Assembly: GCA_024698715.1 (NCBI GenBank)
Contig: JAILRA010000037.1
Span: forward strand, 1-34,345
Direction: 5' to 3'
Length of the DNA: 34,345 nucleotides
From: Lachnospiraceae bacterium
GTDB lineage: Bacteria; Bacillota; Clostridia; Lachnospirales; Lachnospiraceae
A program made the translations under genes and the position numbers. Positions 8,420-16,772 of the stretch are shown one piece after another. The notes beneath the pieces are model-generated. The model made no database searches, was not told where the DNA came from, and saw nothing but the letters and a program-made list of their open reading frames with translations. Positions within the stretch are counted from its first letter, which is position 1. Each line of letters opens with the position of its first letter.

Positions 8420-9967
8420 TTATTGGATATATTCATTGCCCATTCTGTAGTTCAACGCTTCCGCCAGATGTCTTTTTGTGATCCTCTCCTTACCATCGAG
8501 ATCTGCAATAGTTCTTGCCACTCTGAGTATTTTATGATATGCTCTGGCACTCAACCGCATGTTTCTGAATGCTTTCTCCAGGAATACTTCATCTGCAGGT
8601 TCAAGTTTGCAGTATTTTTCAATTTCACGGATCGTCATTTCACTGTTAAATCTGATCTTATTTCCCTTAAATCTCTCTTCCTGAATATTTCTCGCTATAA
8701 TGATCTTTTTTCTTAGCGAAGCCGAATCTTCTTCATTGTTACCGGCATTTTTCAGATTGTCATATTCGATCGCTTCAGAATATACACAGATATCAATCCT
8801 GTCCATGATCGGACCGGATAATTTTCCTATATAGTTTTTAATCTGATTTTCACTGCATCTGCATCTGTTCCTGTCCGGATAAAATCCGCAGGGGCAGGGA
8901 TTTACCGCAGCGATAAGCATAAAATCCGACGGATATTCGAAAGTACCGGCGCTTCTGCTAATAACGATCTTTCTGTCCTCCAGCGGCTGTCTCAGAATTT
9001 CAAGTGCTCTTTTATCGAAATGGACTGCTTCATCCAAAAACAGAACACCCCTGTGTGAAAGAGATATCACACCCGGTTTAGGTACATTACCCCCTCCCGA
9101 TAGTGCATTTTCCGTAATTGTATGATGCGGAGAATTATATGGTCTTTTTACCATAAGAGACCCGAACTTCTTAATATACCCGGAAACGGAATAAATCTTG
9201 CTTACCTCAAGACTCTCTTCATACGAAAGAGGAGGCAGAATCGTCGGCATTCTTTTTGCAGCCATTGTTTTCCCGCATCCCGGCGGCCCGATCATCAAAA
9301 CATGATGAAATCCTGCTGCAGCGATCACGCATGCTCTTTTTAATTCTTTTTGTCCTGTAATATCAGCGAAATCCACATCGTAATCATACTGGTGACTTTT
9401 AAACAGTTCATCAATATCAATCTTAACAGGCGGATAATCATTTATCCGTTCATTTTCTTCCAAAGATAAAAACCTTACCACTTCCAGCAATGAGCTTAAT
9501 CCGAAAACTTCTATTCCTTCTATTGCAGCCGCTTCAAAAGAGTTTTCTTTAGGAACAATGATCCTTTTAAATCCCTGTTTTTTCGCTTCTATAACGATCG
9601 GTAAGACACCTTTTACGAATTTGAGCTCGCCGTCAAGTCCCAGTTCTCCAAGGAAAACCGTTTCTTCTGTACTCTTCTGTTCAATTTCTCCCAGGGATAT
9701 CAAAAGAGAAATCGCAATCGGCAGATCGAATTTGGTTCCGTCTTTTCTAATATCAGCCGGTGATAAATTTACAGTTATCCTAAGCGGCGGAATCGAAAAA
9801 CCGTTATTCTTTAAAGATACTTTAACCCTTTCTTTAGCTTCCCTTACTTCAGAGTTCAGCATTCCGACCATATCAAAGGTCGGCAAACCGTTCGAGGTAT
9901 CCGTCTCAACACAGATGATGTAACTTTCAATGCCAAAGACCGTTCCCGAATTCACGTAACTAACCAT
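8420..9967 (-). CDS. comM: ComM/YifB-type AAA+ ATPase (Mg-chelatase-like)
   Basis: In competent bacteria ComM is a hexameric helicase that drives branch migration of incoming DNA during recombination. The 515 residues have the usual layout: an N-terminal Lon-protease-like fold (about 1-170), an AAA+ module with Walker A GPPGCGKT (227-234) and the GGGNVPKPGVISL segment, then a C-terminal Mg_chelatase_C helical domain. The Walker B region reads GVLFLDEAVHF, where most relatives have LDELPEF; the catalytic D-E is kept. The NPCPCG and CRCS cysteine cluster typical of YifB is present. GGGAGG lies 5 nt before the ATG. The gene sits between mnmA and pilT on its own. In Firmicutes the function is less tested than in Vibrio or Haemophilus. 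Confidence 0.92.
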   Translation of the reverse strand: MVSYVNSGTVFGIESYIICVETDTSNGLPTFDMVGMLNSEVREAKERVKVSLKNNGFSIPPLRITVNLSPADIRKDGTKFDLPIAISLLISLGEIEQKSTEETVFLGELGLDGELKFVKGVLPIVIEAKKQGFKRIIVPKENSFEAAAIEGIEVFGLSSLLEVVRFLSLEENERINDYPPVKIDIDELFKSHQYDYDVDFADITGQKELKRACVIAAAGFHHVLMIGPPGCGKTMAAKRMPTILPPLSYEESLEVSKIYSVSGYIKKFGSLMVKRPYNSPHHTITENALSGGGNVPKPGVISLSHRGVLFLDEAVHFDKRALEILRQPLEDRKIVISRSAGTFEYPSDFMLIAAVNPCPCGFYPDRNRCRCSENQIKNYIGKLSGPIMDRIDICVYSEAIEYDNLKNAGNNEEDSASLRKKIIIARNIQEERFKGNKIRFNSEMTIREIEKYCKLEPADEVFLEKAFRNMRLSARAYHKILRVARTIADLDGKERITKRHLAEALNYRMGNEYIQ

Positions 9968-10179
9968 TTTAACCTCCCAAGATCAATATATTTTTGAACG
10001 CAAAAAAGACCGATAACAAATTATCATCAGCGGCAGGTATTAAAACTTATCGGGAAAAATCAAAAGGATTTGGAATATCCTGTAAAGATTAAGAAATAAA
10101 ACTAAAAAAATCTGATTTAAAAGAAAAATTTATAAAAACAATGATTCAAAATCAGTATTGGAATTAATCCGTAAAATAT

Positions 10180-10201
10180 CGGGCGGGATCGTTCCCGCCC
10201 G
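10180..10201 (-). terminator. Terminator of pilT
   Basis: A perfect 9-bp GC-rich stem, CGGGCGGGA (10180-10188) with TCCCGCCCG (10193-10201), has a 4-nt loop and starts 12 bp past the pilT stop. On the minus strand it is followed by ATATTTTA. The rest of the pilT-comM gap (9968-10179) shows nothing else I can support. Confidence 0.8.
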
Positions 10202-10212
10202 TTGAATTAATA

Positions 10213-11292
10213 TTAAATAGGCGCCTGAATACCCTTGAGACCGAGTTTCTGGATCATTCCGACAGGATCCTGTGCGAACTGAACTACGTTCTCCTGGTCG
10301 ATCTTACCTTCAAGATAAAGCTGAGTAAGAGCTTCATCCATTGTGATCATACCCATCTTTCTGTTTGTCTGCATAACTGACTGTAACTGATGTGATTTAC
10401 CTTCACGGATAAGGTTTCTGACAGCGTGGTTACCAAGCATAACTTCAAATGCAGCAACACGGGAACGTCCGTCAGCTGTAGGAATAAGCTGCTGAGAGAT
10501 AACTGCTTCCAAAACGTTGGCTAGCTGTACTCTGATCTGCTGCTGCTGATGAGGCGGGAAAACGTCGATGATACGGTCGATGGTCGAAGCAGCACCGATT
10601 GTATGGAGTGTAGATAATACAAGGTGTCCCGTTTCGGCTGCGGTTACAGCTACGGAAATTGTTTCGTAGTCACGCATTTCACCTACGAGGATGATATCGG
10701 GATCTTCACGAAGAGCAGCTCTAAGTGCGTTAGCATAACTCATGGTATCAAATCCGACCTCACGCTGGTTAACCATTGCAACTTTATGAAGATGCAGGTA
10801 TTCGATAGGGTCCTCAAGTGTGATGATATGAGCATCACGGTTGTTATTAGCTTTATCAATGATCGAAGCAAGTGTTGTAGATTTACCTGAACCTGTAGGT
10901 CCTGTAACGAGAACAAGTCCTCTCTTACGGTTGTAAAGTTCTACAACTGCATTGGGAACACCTAACTGAGCCGGTGTAGGAATTACGGTATTAACGGCAC
11001 GGAGAGCCATTGCAACCGAACCACGCTGACGGAATGCATTAACACGGTAACGTCCGAGGTTGGTAACTGCGAATGACATATCGAGTTCACCTCTCTCTTC
11101 GAACATCTGCTTCTGATGCTCCGTCATGATCTGACCTACAATATCCAAAGTATCTTCGGGTTTAAGAACAGGAAAATCCATATTTAAAAGATGACCGTTA
11201 ACACGCATCTTAGGCGGAAGTCCGGCTGTCAAATGAATATCTGACGCTCTGGAATCCATTGCAACCTGTAAAACCTCTTCGATTCTAACCAT
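10213..11292 (-). CDS. pilT: Type IV pilus retraction ATPase PilT
   Basis: A hexameric ATPase that depolymerises the pilus. It is needed for twitching and, in many species, for DNA uptake. The 359 residues include an N-terminal PAS-like domain opening with SRASDIHLTAGLPPKMRVNG, Walker A GPTGSGKS (131-138), the Asp box (ITLEDPIEY), Walker B (EDPDIILVGEMRD), the His box (STLHT) and the PilT-specific AVRNLIREGK motif near the C-terminus. There is no tetracysteine, which separates it from PilB. AAGGGG lies 9 nt before the ATG. It stands alone with its own promoter and terminator, 6 kb from pilBC, so extension and retraction motors can be regulated separately. Confidence 0.95.
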   Translation of the reverse strand: MVRIEEVLQVAMDSRASDIHLTAGLPPKMRVNGHLLNMDFPVLKPEDTLDIVGQIMTEHQKQMFEERGELDMSFAVTNLGRYRVNAFRQRGSVAMALRAVNTVIPTPAQLGVPNAVVELYNRKRGLVLVTGPTGSGKSTTLASIIDKANNNRDAHIITLEDPIEYLHLHKVAMVNQREVGFDTMSYANALRAALREDPDIILVGEMRDYETISVAVTAAETGHLVLSTLHTIGAASTIDRIIDVFPPHQQQQIRVQLANVLEAVISQQLIPTADGRSRVAAFEVMLGNHAVRNLIREGKSHQLQSVMQTNRKMGMITMDEALTQLYLEGKIDQENVVQFAQDPVGMIQKLGLKGIQAPI

Positions 11293-11347
11293 ACTTAATG
11301 TCCCCTTTTCGTAACATTACAAAATTTTCGCGCAACACGACTTATTT

Positions 11348-11376
11348 ATTATACCTTTTTATATACAATCTTTCAA
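11348..11376 (-). promoter_or_regulatory. Promoter of pilT
   Basis: On the minus strand TTGAAA (11371-11376) and TATAAT (11348-11353) are 17 nt apart, about 55 nt before the pilT start. This is a near-consensus sigma-A promoter. Confidence 0.7.
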
Positions 11377-11446
11377 GACATAAAAAGGCATCAACGCATA
11401 AATAATTCATAAACATTTTGAAAAATTTATTTTCATATTATTTGAA

Positions 11447-12745
11447 TTAATATAAGTTTTTTTGAACATTCGAAATTACTTTTTGTATTTTATTATATGT
11501 TTTTTCGTTAATGCCGGCTTTTTCAAAGTAAATATTTAAATTATCTGAAATATCTTTAATTTCGTCAATTATCCTTTCAGCCGTATTCTTTTTTATATTC
11601 ATTTTTGAAGCTGATTCTATTAAATCAGAATACGTTATTTCTTCTGTTTTCCCATTGACCATCATTTGATGAGCTTTAAGCCACATATTATTCAGATTAT
11701 ATGAGAACGTTATATCATAAGCAGGCGCAAGTTTCCAAACTCCCTGTCTGTTCATCAAAAACGAAATATTCTTCACATGATCATCTTGATTTACCATCAT
11801 CACATTAAAAATCATTCGACGATAAAGCTGAATTATATCTTTTTGAGATATATTCATATTCCTCATTAATCCTGAAGCTTGTTCATAACTGCATAATCCG
11901 GGGAAATTATAATCTATATGAGAAATTGCACCCAGCGTCTGCATATGCATTTTCTGATTATTTATTCTGTCAAACCTTTTTGTCATGAAATGATGAAATC
12001 CATTGTCTTCAAATAATCTGCATTCATTCATATCAATCCCTGAGTCTTTTGCCATCAAATAATATGCATATTCTATAAGAGTATACTCAGTTCCGTCTTT
12101 GAGATTATGATCACCGTTTTTGCTTACCCCGTCAAATTTCATAAGCCAGTACTCAAACCCATTTTCCGCTTCTATCTGACCACTTCTAATCTCTTGTGTT
12201 TTTTCATTCCATGCAATCAGGGCTTTAGCTCTTGCACCTCCTGCAGATGTTCCCAACTGAAGCAATTGACCATAATCGGAATCTTCTCGAGAAATGTTTA
12301 TTTTATTACGTGATGAAAGTATTTCAGAAGCAAAATCAACCATCTTTTGAATAATTATAGGTTCATCAGTTTTAGATGCGGGCCCGACAGCCGGAATGTA
12401 TTCCAATGCTCCCATTCCTCTCGTTCCGGTATAGCAAAGCCTGTCTATTACGCCAAATTCTTCCAAGCTCCTTCCTTGTTCAGATAGCCATCTCTCAATT
12501 ATACTGTTACCGAATTTATCGGGAAGAGAATCTGCCACAAGTCCGGGTGCACCATGGAATGTGCCACCGATAAGTTCAGGAAAGGAATAAACCTTGTCTG
12601 ATAAAGGCATTTTTATTGGTGAAAGATTAATATTACTTCTCAAAAAATCTTTATCATATTCAAAAGAAATATATGAAATATTTGAAGAATGATGCAAAAT
12701 TCCTACTCTTGTACCCCATAACATCACTTCTGCTGTATCAATCAC
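11447..12745 (-). CDS. hipA: HipA-family serine/threonine kinase toxin
   Basis: Toxin of a HipBA-type module. E. coli HipA phosphorylates glutamyl-tRNA synthetase and causes growth arrest. The 432 residues are close to the usual length and cover both the HipA_N-like region (about 1-110) and the kinase-like HipA_C region. Visible key positions are the glycine-rich loop GTSAGGARAK around S167 (counterpart of the autophosphorylated Ser150 of E. coli), D321 in QDDHVKN and D344 in AYDIT. The 23-residue spacing of these two aspartates equals that of E. coli D309 and D332. The start is GTG, overlapping the hipB stop by 4 nt (GTGA), with GGGGGGAT upstream. It is apparently intact and active. The true target may differ from that of E. 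coli. Confidence 0.9.
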   Translation of the reverse strand: MIDTAEVMLWGTRVGILHHSSNISYISFEYDKDFLRSNINLSPIKMPLSDKVYSFPELIGGTFHGAPGLVADSLPDKFGNSIIERWLSEQGRSLEEFGVIDRLCYTGTRGMGALEYIPAVGPASKTDEPIIIQKMVDFASEILSSRNKINISREDSDYGQLLQLGTSAGGARAKALIAWNEKTQEIRSGQIEAENGFEYWLMKFDGVSKNGDHNLKDGTEYTLIEYAYYLMAKDSGIDMNECRLFEDNGFHHFMTKRFDRINNQKMHMQTLGAISHIDYNFPGLCSYEQASGLMRNMNISQKDIIQLYRRMIFNVMMVNQDDHVKNISFLMNRQGVWKLAPAYDITFSYNLNNMWLKAHQMMVNGKTEEITYSDLIESASKMNIKKNTAERIIDEIKDISDNLNIYFEKAGINEKTYNKIQKVISNVQKNLY

Positions 12746-13065
12746 ACTTCATCCCCCCATTTAAAATCAGAAACAGTCTTTTTCTTTTTTCCAACCCTGG
12801 ATCTTTCATGCGGCTTTTCCAAATAATATGAAGGCCTGTCTCTTTGATCCGGAATTAATATTTTTAAATTTTCATCTAATTCCAAAGCTTTTAATAGTTT
12901 TATGAAATTACTAAGATTAATATCTTCTCCATTTTCAAATCGGGATATACTTCTTTCGGAAACACCGCTTTTTTCAGCTAATTCCTTTTGAGTCATAGGG
13001 TAATAAATCCTGTACAGTTTTAACTTTTCTCTTAATTCATTTATATTTGTATCATAATTATTCAT
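12742..13065 (-). CDS. hipB: HipB-like XRE-family antitoxin and repressor
   Basis: Expected to neutralise HipA and to bind the operon promoter. I choose the ATG at 13065 (107 residues) over an upstream start at 13113, because GAGG lies 8 nt before it and the extra N-terminal residues look unrelated to the family. A Cro/C1-type helix-turn-helix spans about 9-62, with MTQKELAEKSGVSERSISRFE as its core helices. The tail from about 70 on is basic (RVGKKKK) and ends WGDEV, possibly the HipA-contacting or degradation-prone part. Translational coupling to hipA through the GTGA overlap is typical of toxin-antitoxin pairs. The long palindrome just upstream supports autoregulation. Confidence 0.85.
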   Translation of the reverse strand: MNNYDTNINELREKLKLYRIYYPMTQKELAEKSGVSERSISRFENGEDINLSNFIKLLKALELDENLKILIPDQRDRPSYYLEKPHERSRVGKKKKTVSDFKWGDEV

Positions 13066-13113
13066 AAAGCAATCCTCATGAAAACCATTAATCAATCGCA
13101 AACAGCATTTCAA

Positions 13114-13188
13114 AAAAATAAATAGACAAATATTGCAGTTTGATATTTAAATATTATATCAACCAGTAAAATTTGTCTACTTATTTTT
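13114..13188 (-). promoter_or_regulatory. hipBA promoter inside nested palindromes (probable operator)
   Basis: The outer arms 13114-13131 and 13171-13188 are inverted repeats matching at 17 of 18 positions, with core TAGACAAAT. Inside them, TTGATAT (13140-13146) and ATATCAA (13156-13162) form a second inverted repeat. On the minus strand TAGACA (13174-13179) can act as -35, and TATAAT (13153-13158, spacing 15) or TAATAT (spacing 17) as -10. Each promoter box thus lies inside one palindrome arm, as expected for HipB repression. The outer repeat could also act as a weak terminator for hemW. Confidence 0.65.
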
Positions 13189-13211
13189 GTATTTATAAAA
13201 ATATTTCTAAA

Positions 13212-14417
13212 TCAAATGAAATCTTTCCAGACGTAATTCGCCAGATCACGTCCCTTTTTCGTTAAATAAATATATCCTTCCTTATCCTCCAACAGACCTT
13301 CTTTTAAATGTTTATTTATTTCATTCCCAAATATCTCATAAATATCCTTTTCAAAAGTTCCGGTAAAATCCTTTTTTGAAATACCTCTATTCATTCTGAG
13401 TCCAAGAATCATATATTCTGATTTAATATCTTCCGTTCCAAGCAGAAAATTCTCATTATAAAATCCCGATTTAAAATCGACAAAATTATTACTTTTAATA
13501 TAATCTGTTTTTAAAACATCAGTAACATCTTCTTTAAGGTTTTTAAGTATTTCAATATATTCTGTAATATTATCGGTATTTTTTAATCTTAAATTGCATA
13601 TGCCGTTCGTCTTTAACAAAGAGGCAGCCGAAACGCCAAACCCCAGATATGCATCTCTATTCCAGTACTTTATATTATGCCTGCATTCAAACCCCTTTTT
13701 TGCATAATTTGAGATTTCATATTGAGAATACTCATCACCAAGAATCTCCGGGATACAATGTATCATTTCACGTTCCGAATCCTCATCGGGCAGATCCGGC
13801 TTCATTTCATAAAACGGCGTGCCTTCCTCAATGATCAGGCTGTAGATTGAAATATGTTCCGGATCGAGTGATTTTACCTTATTTAAACCTTCCGAAAAAG
13901 ATCTCAGATCCTGCCCCGGAACGGCACTGATCAGATCGATATTTATATTATCAAATCCGGCTTCACGTGCATTATTATAGTTTTCCTCGAAATCTTCATA
14001 AGTATGAATCCTTCCGAGTATCTTAAGCTGATCTTTATCGGTACTTTGCAATCCTATACTAATCCTGTTGATCCCAAACCCTCTGTACGCCTTTAGCTTA
14101 TCGGCGTCAAGCGTACCGGGATTTGATTCAATGGTGATCTCTGCATCTTCATTAACATTATAAAAAGAGCGTAAGGTATCAAATACTCTTCCCGTCAGAT
14201 CAACAGGAAGAATACTCGGAGTACCTCCGCCCATAAAAATCGTATCTATCTTATAATTTTTGAAATAATCGGATTTACATTCTATTTCTTTACATAAAGC
14301 ATCAATATATTCAGACTTAATACTGTCAGAATATACGCCGGAATTAAAATCGCAGTAATTGCATTTTTTTACGCAAAACGGTATATGAATATAAATTCCG
14401 AGTTTTTCATTTATCAT
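13212..14417 (-). CDS. hemW: HemW, radical SAM heme chaperone
   Basis: A radical-SAM protein once called oxygen-independent coproporphyrinogen oxidase; HemW homologues bind heme and deliver it to respiratory proteins. The iron-sulfur motif is C15-x3-C19-x2-C22, followed by D-F. The fourth cysteine of true HemN (CxxxCxxCxC) is absent, which marks it as HemW. GGGTP of the SAM site is in MGGGTPS, and the HemN_C winged-helix-like domain lies at the C-terminus. The 401 residues are a usual length. It follows lepA by 53 bp, a gene order well known in Firmicutes. The ribosome site (GGAT) is weak. No other heme gene is visible here. Confidence 0.9.
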   Translation of the reverse strand: MINEKLGIYIHIPFCVKKCNYCDFNSGVYSDSIKSEYIDALCKEIECKSDYFKNYKIDTIFMGGGTPSILPVDLTGRVFDTLRSFYNVNEDAEITIESNPGTLDADKLKAYRGFGINRISIGLQSTDKDQLKILGRIHTYEDFEENYNNAREAGFDNINIDLISAVPGQDLRSFSEGLNKVKSLDPEHISIYSLIIEEGTPFYEMKPDLPDEDSEREMIHCIPEILGDEYSQYEISNYAKKGFECRHNIKYWNRDAYLGFGVSAASLLKTNGICNLRLKNTDNITEYIEILKNLKEDVTDVLKTDYIKSNNFVDFKSGFYNENFLLGTEDIKSEYMILGLRMNRGISKKDFTGTFEKDIYEIFGNEINKHLKEGLLEDKEGYIYLTKKGRDLANYVWKDFI

Positions 14418-14470
14418 AATAATCCAAAAATATTTCTTCCGTTTTAAAACAATATCAAAAAGAATAAATT

Positions 14471-16282
14471 TTACTTTTTGTCATCAAGTTTCAAAACAGA
14501 CATAAATGCCGCCTGAGGTATTTCCACATTACCGATCTGCCTCATACGCTTCTTTCCTTCTTTTTGTTTCTCAAGAAGTTTCTTCTTACGTGTGATATCA
14601 CCGCCGTAGCATTTGGCAAGTACATCTTTTCTCATTGCCTTAACAGTCTCTCTGGCAATAATCTTTCCGCCTACTGCAGCCTGAATGGGTATCTCAAAAA
14701 GATGTCTGGGTATCTCATCCTTTAGTTTTTCACACATCTTACGACCGCGTTCATATGCCGTGTCTTTATGTACAATAAATGATAAAGCGTCGACTTCTTC
14801 GTGATTAACAAGAATATCCAGTTTGACCAGATCTGACCTTTCATAGCCTTTCAGATCATAATCAAACGAAGCATATCCTTTCGATCTGCTCTTAAGTGCA
14901 TCGAAAAAGTCATAAATGATCTCATTTAACGGAAGTTCGTATTTCAAAAGAGCTCTGGTTTCTTCCATATACTCCATTCCGAGATATCTGCCTCGTCTCT
15001 CCTGACACAATTCCATGATCGAACCTATAAACTCAGTCGTAACCATTATTTCAGAGGAAACGATCGGTTCTTCCATATAATCGATCAAAGAAGGATCCGG
15101 AAGATTTGAAGGATTTGTAAGTTCTATCATCTCTCCTGCCGTGGTATGTACATGATAAACAACTCCGGGAGCCGTTGTGACAAGATCAAGATTATATTCT
15201 CTCTCAAGTCTCTCCTGAATTATCTCAAGGTGAAGAAGCCCCAGAAAACCGCAACGGAAACCAAATCCCAAAGCTATCGAAGTCTCAGGCTCATAATTAA
15301 GCGAAGCATCATTTAACTGAAGTTTTTCAAGAGCATCTCTCAAGTCAGGATATTTTGCACCATCCGCAGGATATACGCCGCAATAAACCATCGAATGCAC
15401 TTTCTTGTAACCGGGGCACGGTTCTTTGCAGGGATTTTTCGCATCGGTTACCGTATCTCCGACTGCCGTATCACGTACATTTTTAATTGAGGCGGTAAAA
15501 TATCCTACCATTCCGGCTGTCAGTTCGTCGCAGGGAATAAACTGACCAGCGCCGAAAGTTCCCACTTCAACAACCTCGCATGTCGCTTTTGTTGCCATCA
15601 TCAGTACATTGGTACCTTTGGATATTCTTCCTTCCATCATACGACAGAATACAATAACACCCTTATATGAATCATATAAAGAATCAAAGATCAAAGCTTT
15701 AAGAGGCGCGTTAACATCGCCTTTCGGAGCAGGAATCTTATGTACAATAGCTTCAAGTACTTCATCTATTCCTATTCCGTTCTTGGCTGAGATCAGAGGA
15801 GCATCCTGCGCTTCAATACCGATTACATCTTCTATTTCATCTATAACCCTCTTAGGTTGAGCAGAAGGAAGATCGATTTTATTTATTACGGGAAATACAT
15901 CAAGATTGTGATCAAGCGCAAGATAAACATTGGCAAGAGTCTGCGCTTCTATCCCCTGTGCAGCATCAACGACAAGAATGGCACCGTCACATGCAGCCAA
16001 AGAACGGCTGACTTCATAATTAAAGTCAACATGTCCCGGTGTATCGATCAGATTAAAAATATACTCATTACCGTCTTTAGCTTTATATACTGTTCTGACG
16101 GCCTGTGATTTGATCGTAATCCCACGTTCTCTCTCAAGATCCATATTGTCCAGCACCTGCGCCTGCATTTCTCTGCTTGTCAAAAGACCGGTGCTTTCAA
16201 TAATTCTGTCAGCCAAAGTTGACTTGCCGTGATCTATATGAGCGACTATACAAAAATTTCTGATTTTACTTTGATCTGTCAT
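14471..16282 (-). CDS. lepA: Elongation factor 4 (LepA), ribosome-associated GTPase
   Basis: A translational GTPase related to EF-G, linked to ribosome biogenesis and translation under ionic or cold stress. From the ATG at 16282 the protein has 603 residues, the family norm. The G1 motif AHIDHGKS is at 14-21, switch I ([10 protein letters not shown]), G3 (DTPGHVDF) and G4 (NKID) follow, and the C-terminal LepA-specific domain ends with the basic [16 protein letters not shown] region. A longer reading from a GTG at 16336 is possible but starts inside the rpsT terminator; AAGGA 7 nt before 16282 decides the start. With rpsT upstream and hemW downstream it forms the classic block, although the terminator after rpsT limits co-transcription. 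Confidence 0.95.
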   Translation of the reverse strand: MTDQSKIRNFCIVAHIDHGKSTLADRIIESTGLLTSREMQAQVLDNMDLERERGITIKSQAVRTVYKAKDGNEYIFNLIDTPGHVDFNYEVSRSLAACDGAILVVDAAQGIEAQTLANVYLALDHNLDVFPVINKIDLPSAQPKRVIDEIEDVIGIEAQDAPLISAKNGIGIDEVLEAIVHKIPAPKGDVNAPLKALIFDSLYDSYKGVIVFCRMMEGRISKGTNVLMMATKATCEVVEVGTFGAGQFIPCDELTAGMVGYFTASIKNVRDTAVGDTVTDAKNPCKEPCPGYKKVHSMVYCGVYPADGAKYPDLRDALEKLQLNDASLNYEPETSIALGFGFRCGFLGLLHLEIIQERLEREYNLDLVTTAPGVVYHVHTTAGEMIELTNPSNLPDPSLIDYMEEPIVSSEIMVTTEFIGSIMELCQERRGRYLGMEYMEETRALLKYELPLNEIIYDFFDALKSRSKGYASFDYDLKGYERSDLVKLDILVNHEEVDALSFIVHKDTAYERGRKMCEKLKDEIPRHLFEIPIQAAVGGKIIARETVKAMRKDVLAKCYGGDITRKKKLLEKQKEGKKRMRQIGNVEIPQAAFMSVLKLDDKK

Positions 16283-16324
16283 TGTGCTTCCTTGAATAAA
16301 TACTCTTGTCTGCTTGTGCATAAA

Positions 16325-16356
16325 AAACTCTTCCACATGACGGTATGGAAGAGTTT
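16325..16356 (-). terminator. Terminator between rpsT and lepA
   Basis: A perfect 11-bp stem, AAACTCTTCCA (16325-16335) with TGGAAGAGTTT (16346-16356), has a 10-nt loop. On the minus strand the stem ends in a run of six T. It starts about 27 bp past the rpsT stop. Only about 40 bp remain before lepA, too little for a good separate promoter, so lepA probably relies on partial readthrough. Confidence 0.85.
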
Positions 16357-16382
16357 AATAATTTCCAAGTTTTTTATTACAA

Positions 16383-16646
16383 TTAGTTCATTTTATTAAC
16401 AGCAAGACTTAAACGGGAAATCTTTCTTGAAGCGTAATTCTTATGATATACGCCCTTGGATGTTGCTTTCTCGATAACGCTTGTAGCATTGGTCAATGCT
16501 GCTTTTGCCGCTTCCTTATCGTTAGCATCGATTGCTGCGTAAACTTTCTTAACAGCAGTCTTAACGCCTGAACGAATGGCTTTATTTCTCTCAGCGTTTC
16601 TTGCAGAAACTTCAATTCTCTTCTTTGCAGATTTGATATTAGCCAA
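16383..16646 (-). CDS. rpsT: Small ribosomal subunit protein S20
   Basis: A primary 16S rRNA-binding protein of the 30S subunit. It is 87 residues, highly basic and helical, opening MANIKSAKKR, which is the S20 signature. The start codon is TTG: GGAGG lies 8 nt upstream and no ATG in frame fits the family N-terminus. A UUG start is also known for E. coli rpsT, where it takes part in autogenous control, so the same could apply here. It has a strong own promoter and terminator, and the downstream gene is lepA. Confidence 0.95.
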   Translation of the reverse strand: MANIKSAKKRIEVSARNAERNKAIRSGVKTAVKKVYAAIDANDKEAAKAALTNATSVIEKATSKGVYHKNYASRKISRLSLAVNKMN

Positions 16647-16722
16647 GACCTACACCTCCATTTTAATAATCTTGAACATTAAAGCCGGACACGGACGATT
16701 TAATGTTTACATACATTGTTAT

Positions 16723-16750
16723 ATTATCCGCAATTTAAAAATTTTGTCAA
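16723..16750 (-). promoter_or_regulatory. Promoter of rpsT
   Basis: On the minus strand a perfect TTGACA (16745-16750) and GATAAT (16723-16728) are 16 nt apart, followed by a leader of about 70 nt. This fits the strong promoter expected for a ribosomal protein gene. Confidence 0.75.
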
Positions 16751-16772
16751 TAGTCAATTACATCTGTGCCTG

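Noticed and set aside
16283-16336. N-terminal extension of LepA from a GTG at 16336
   Set aside because: The GTG lies inside the rpsT terminator stem, and the family N-terminus and ribosome site fit the ATG at 16282.
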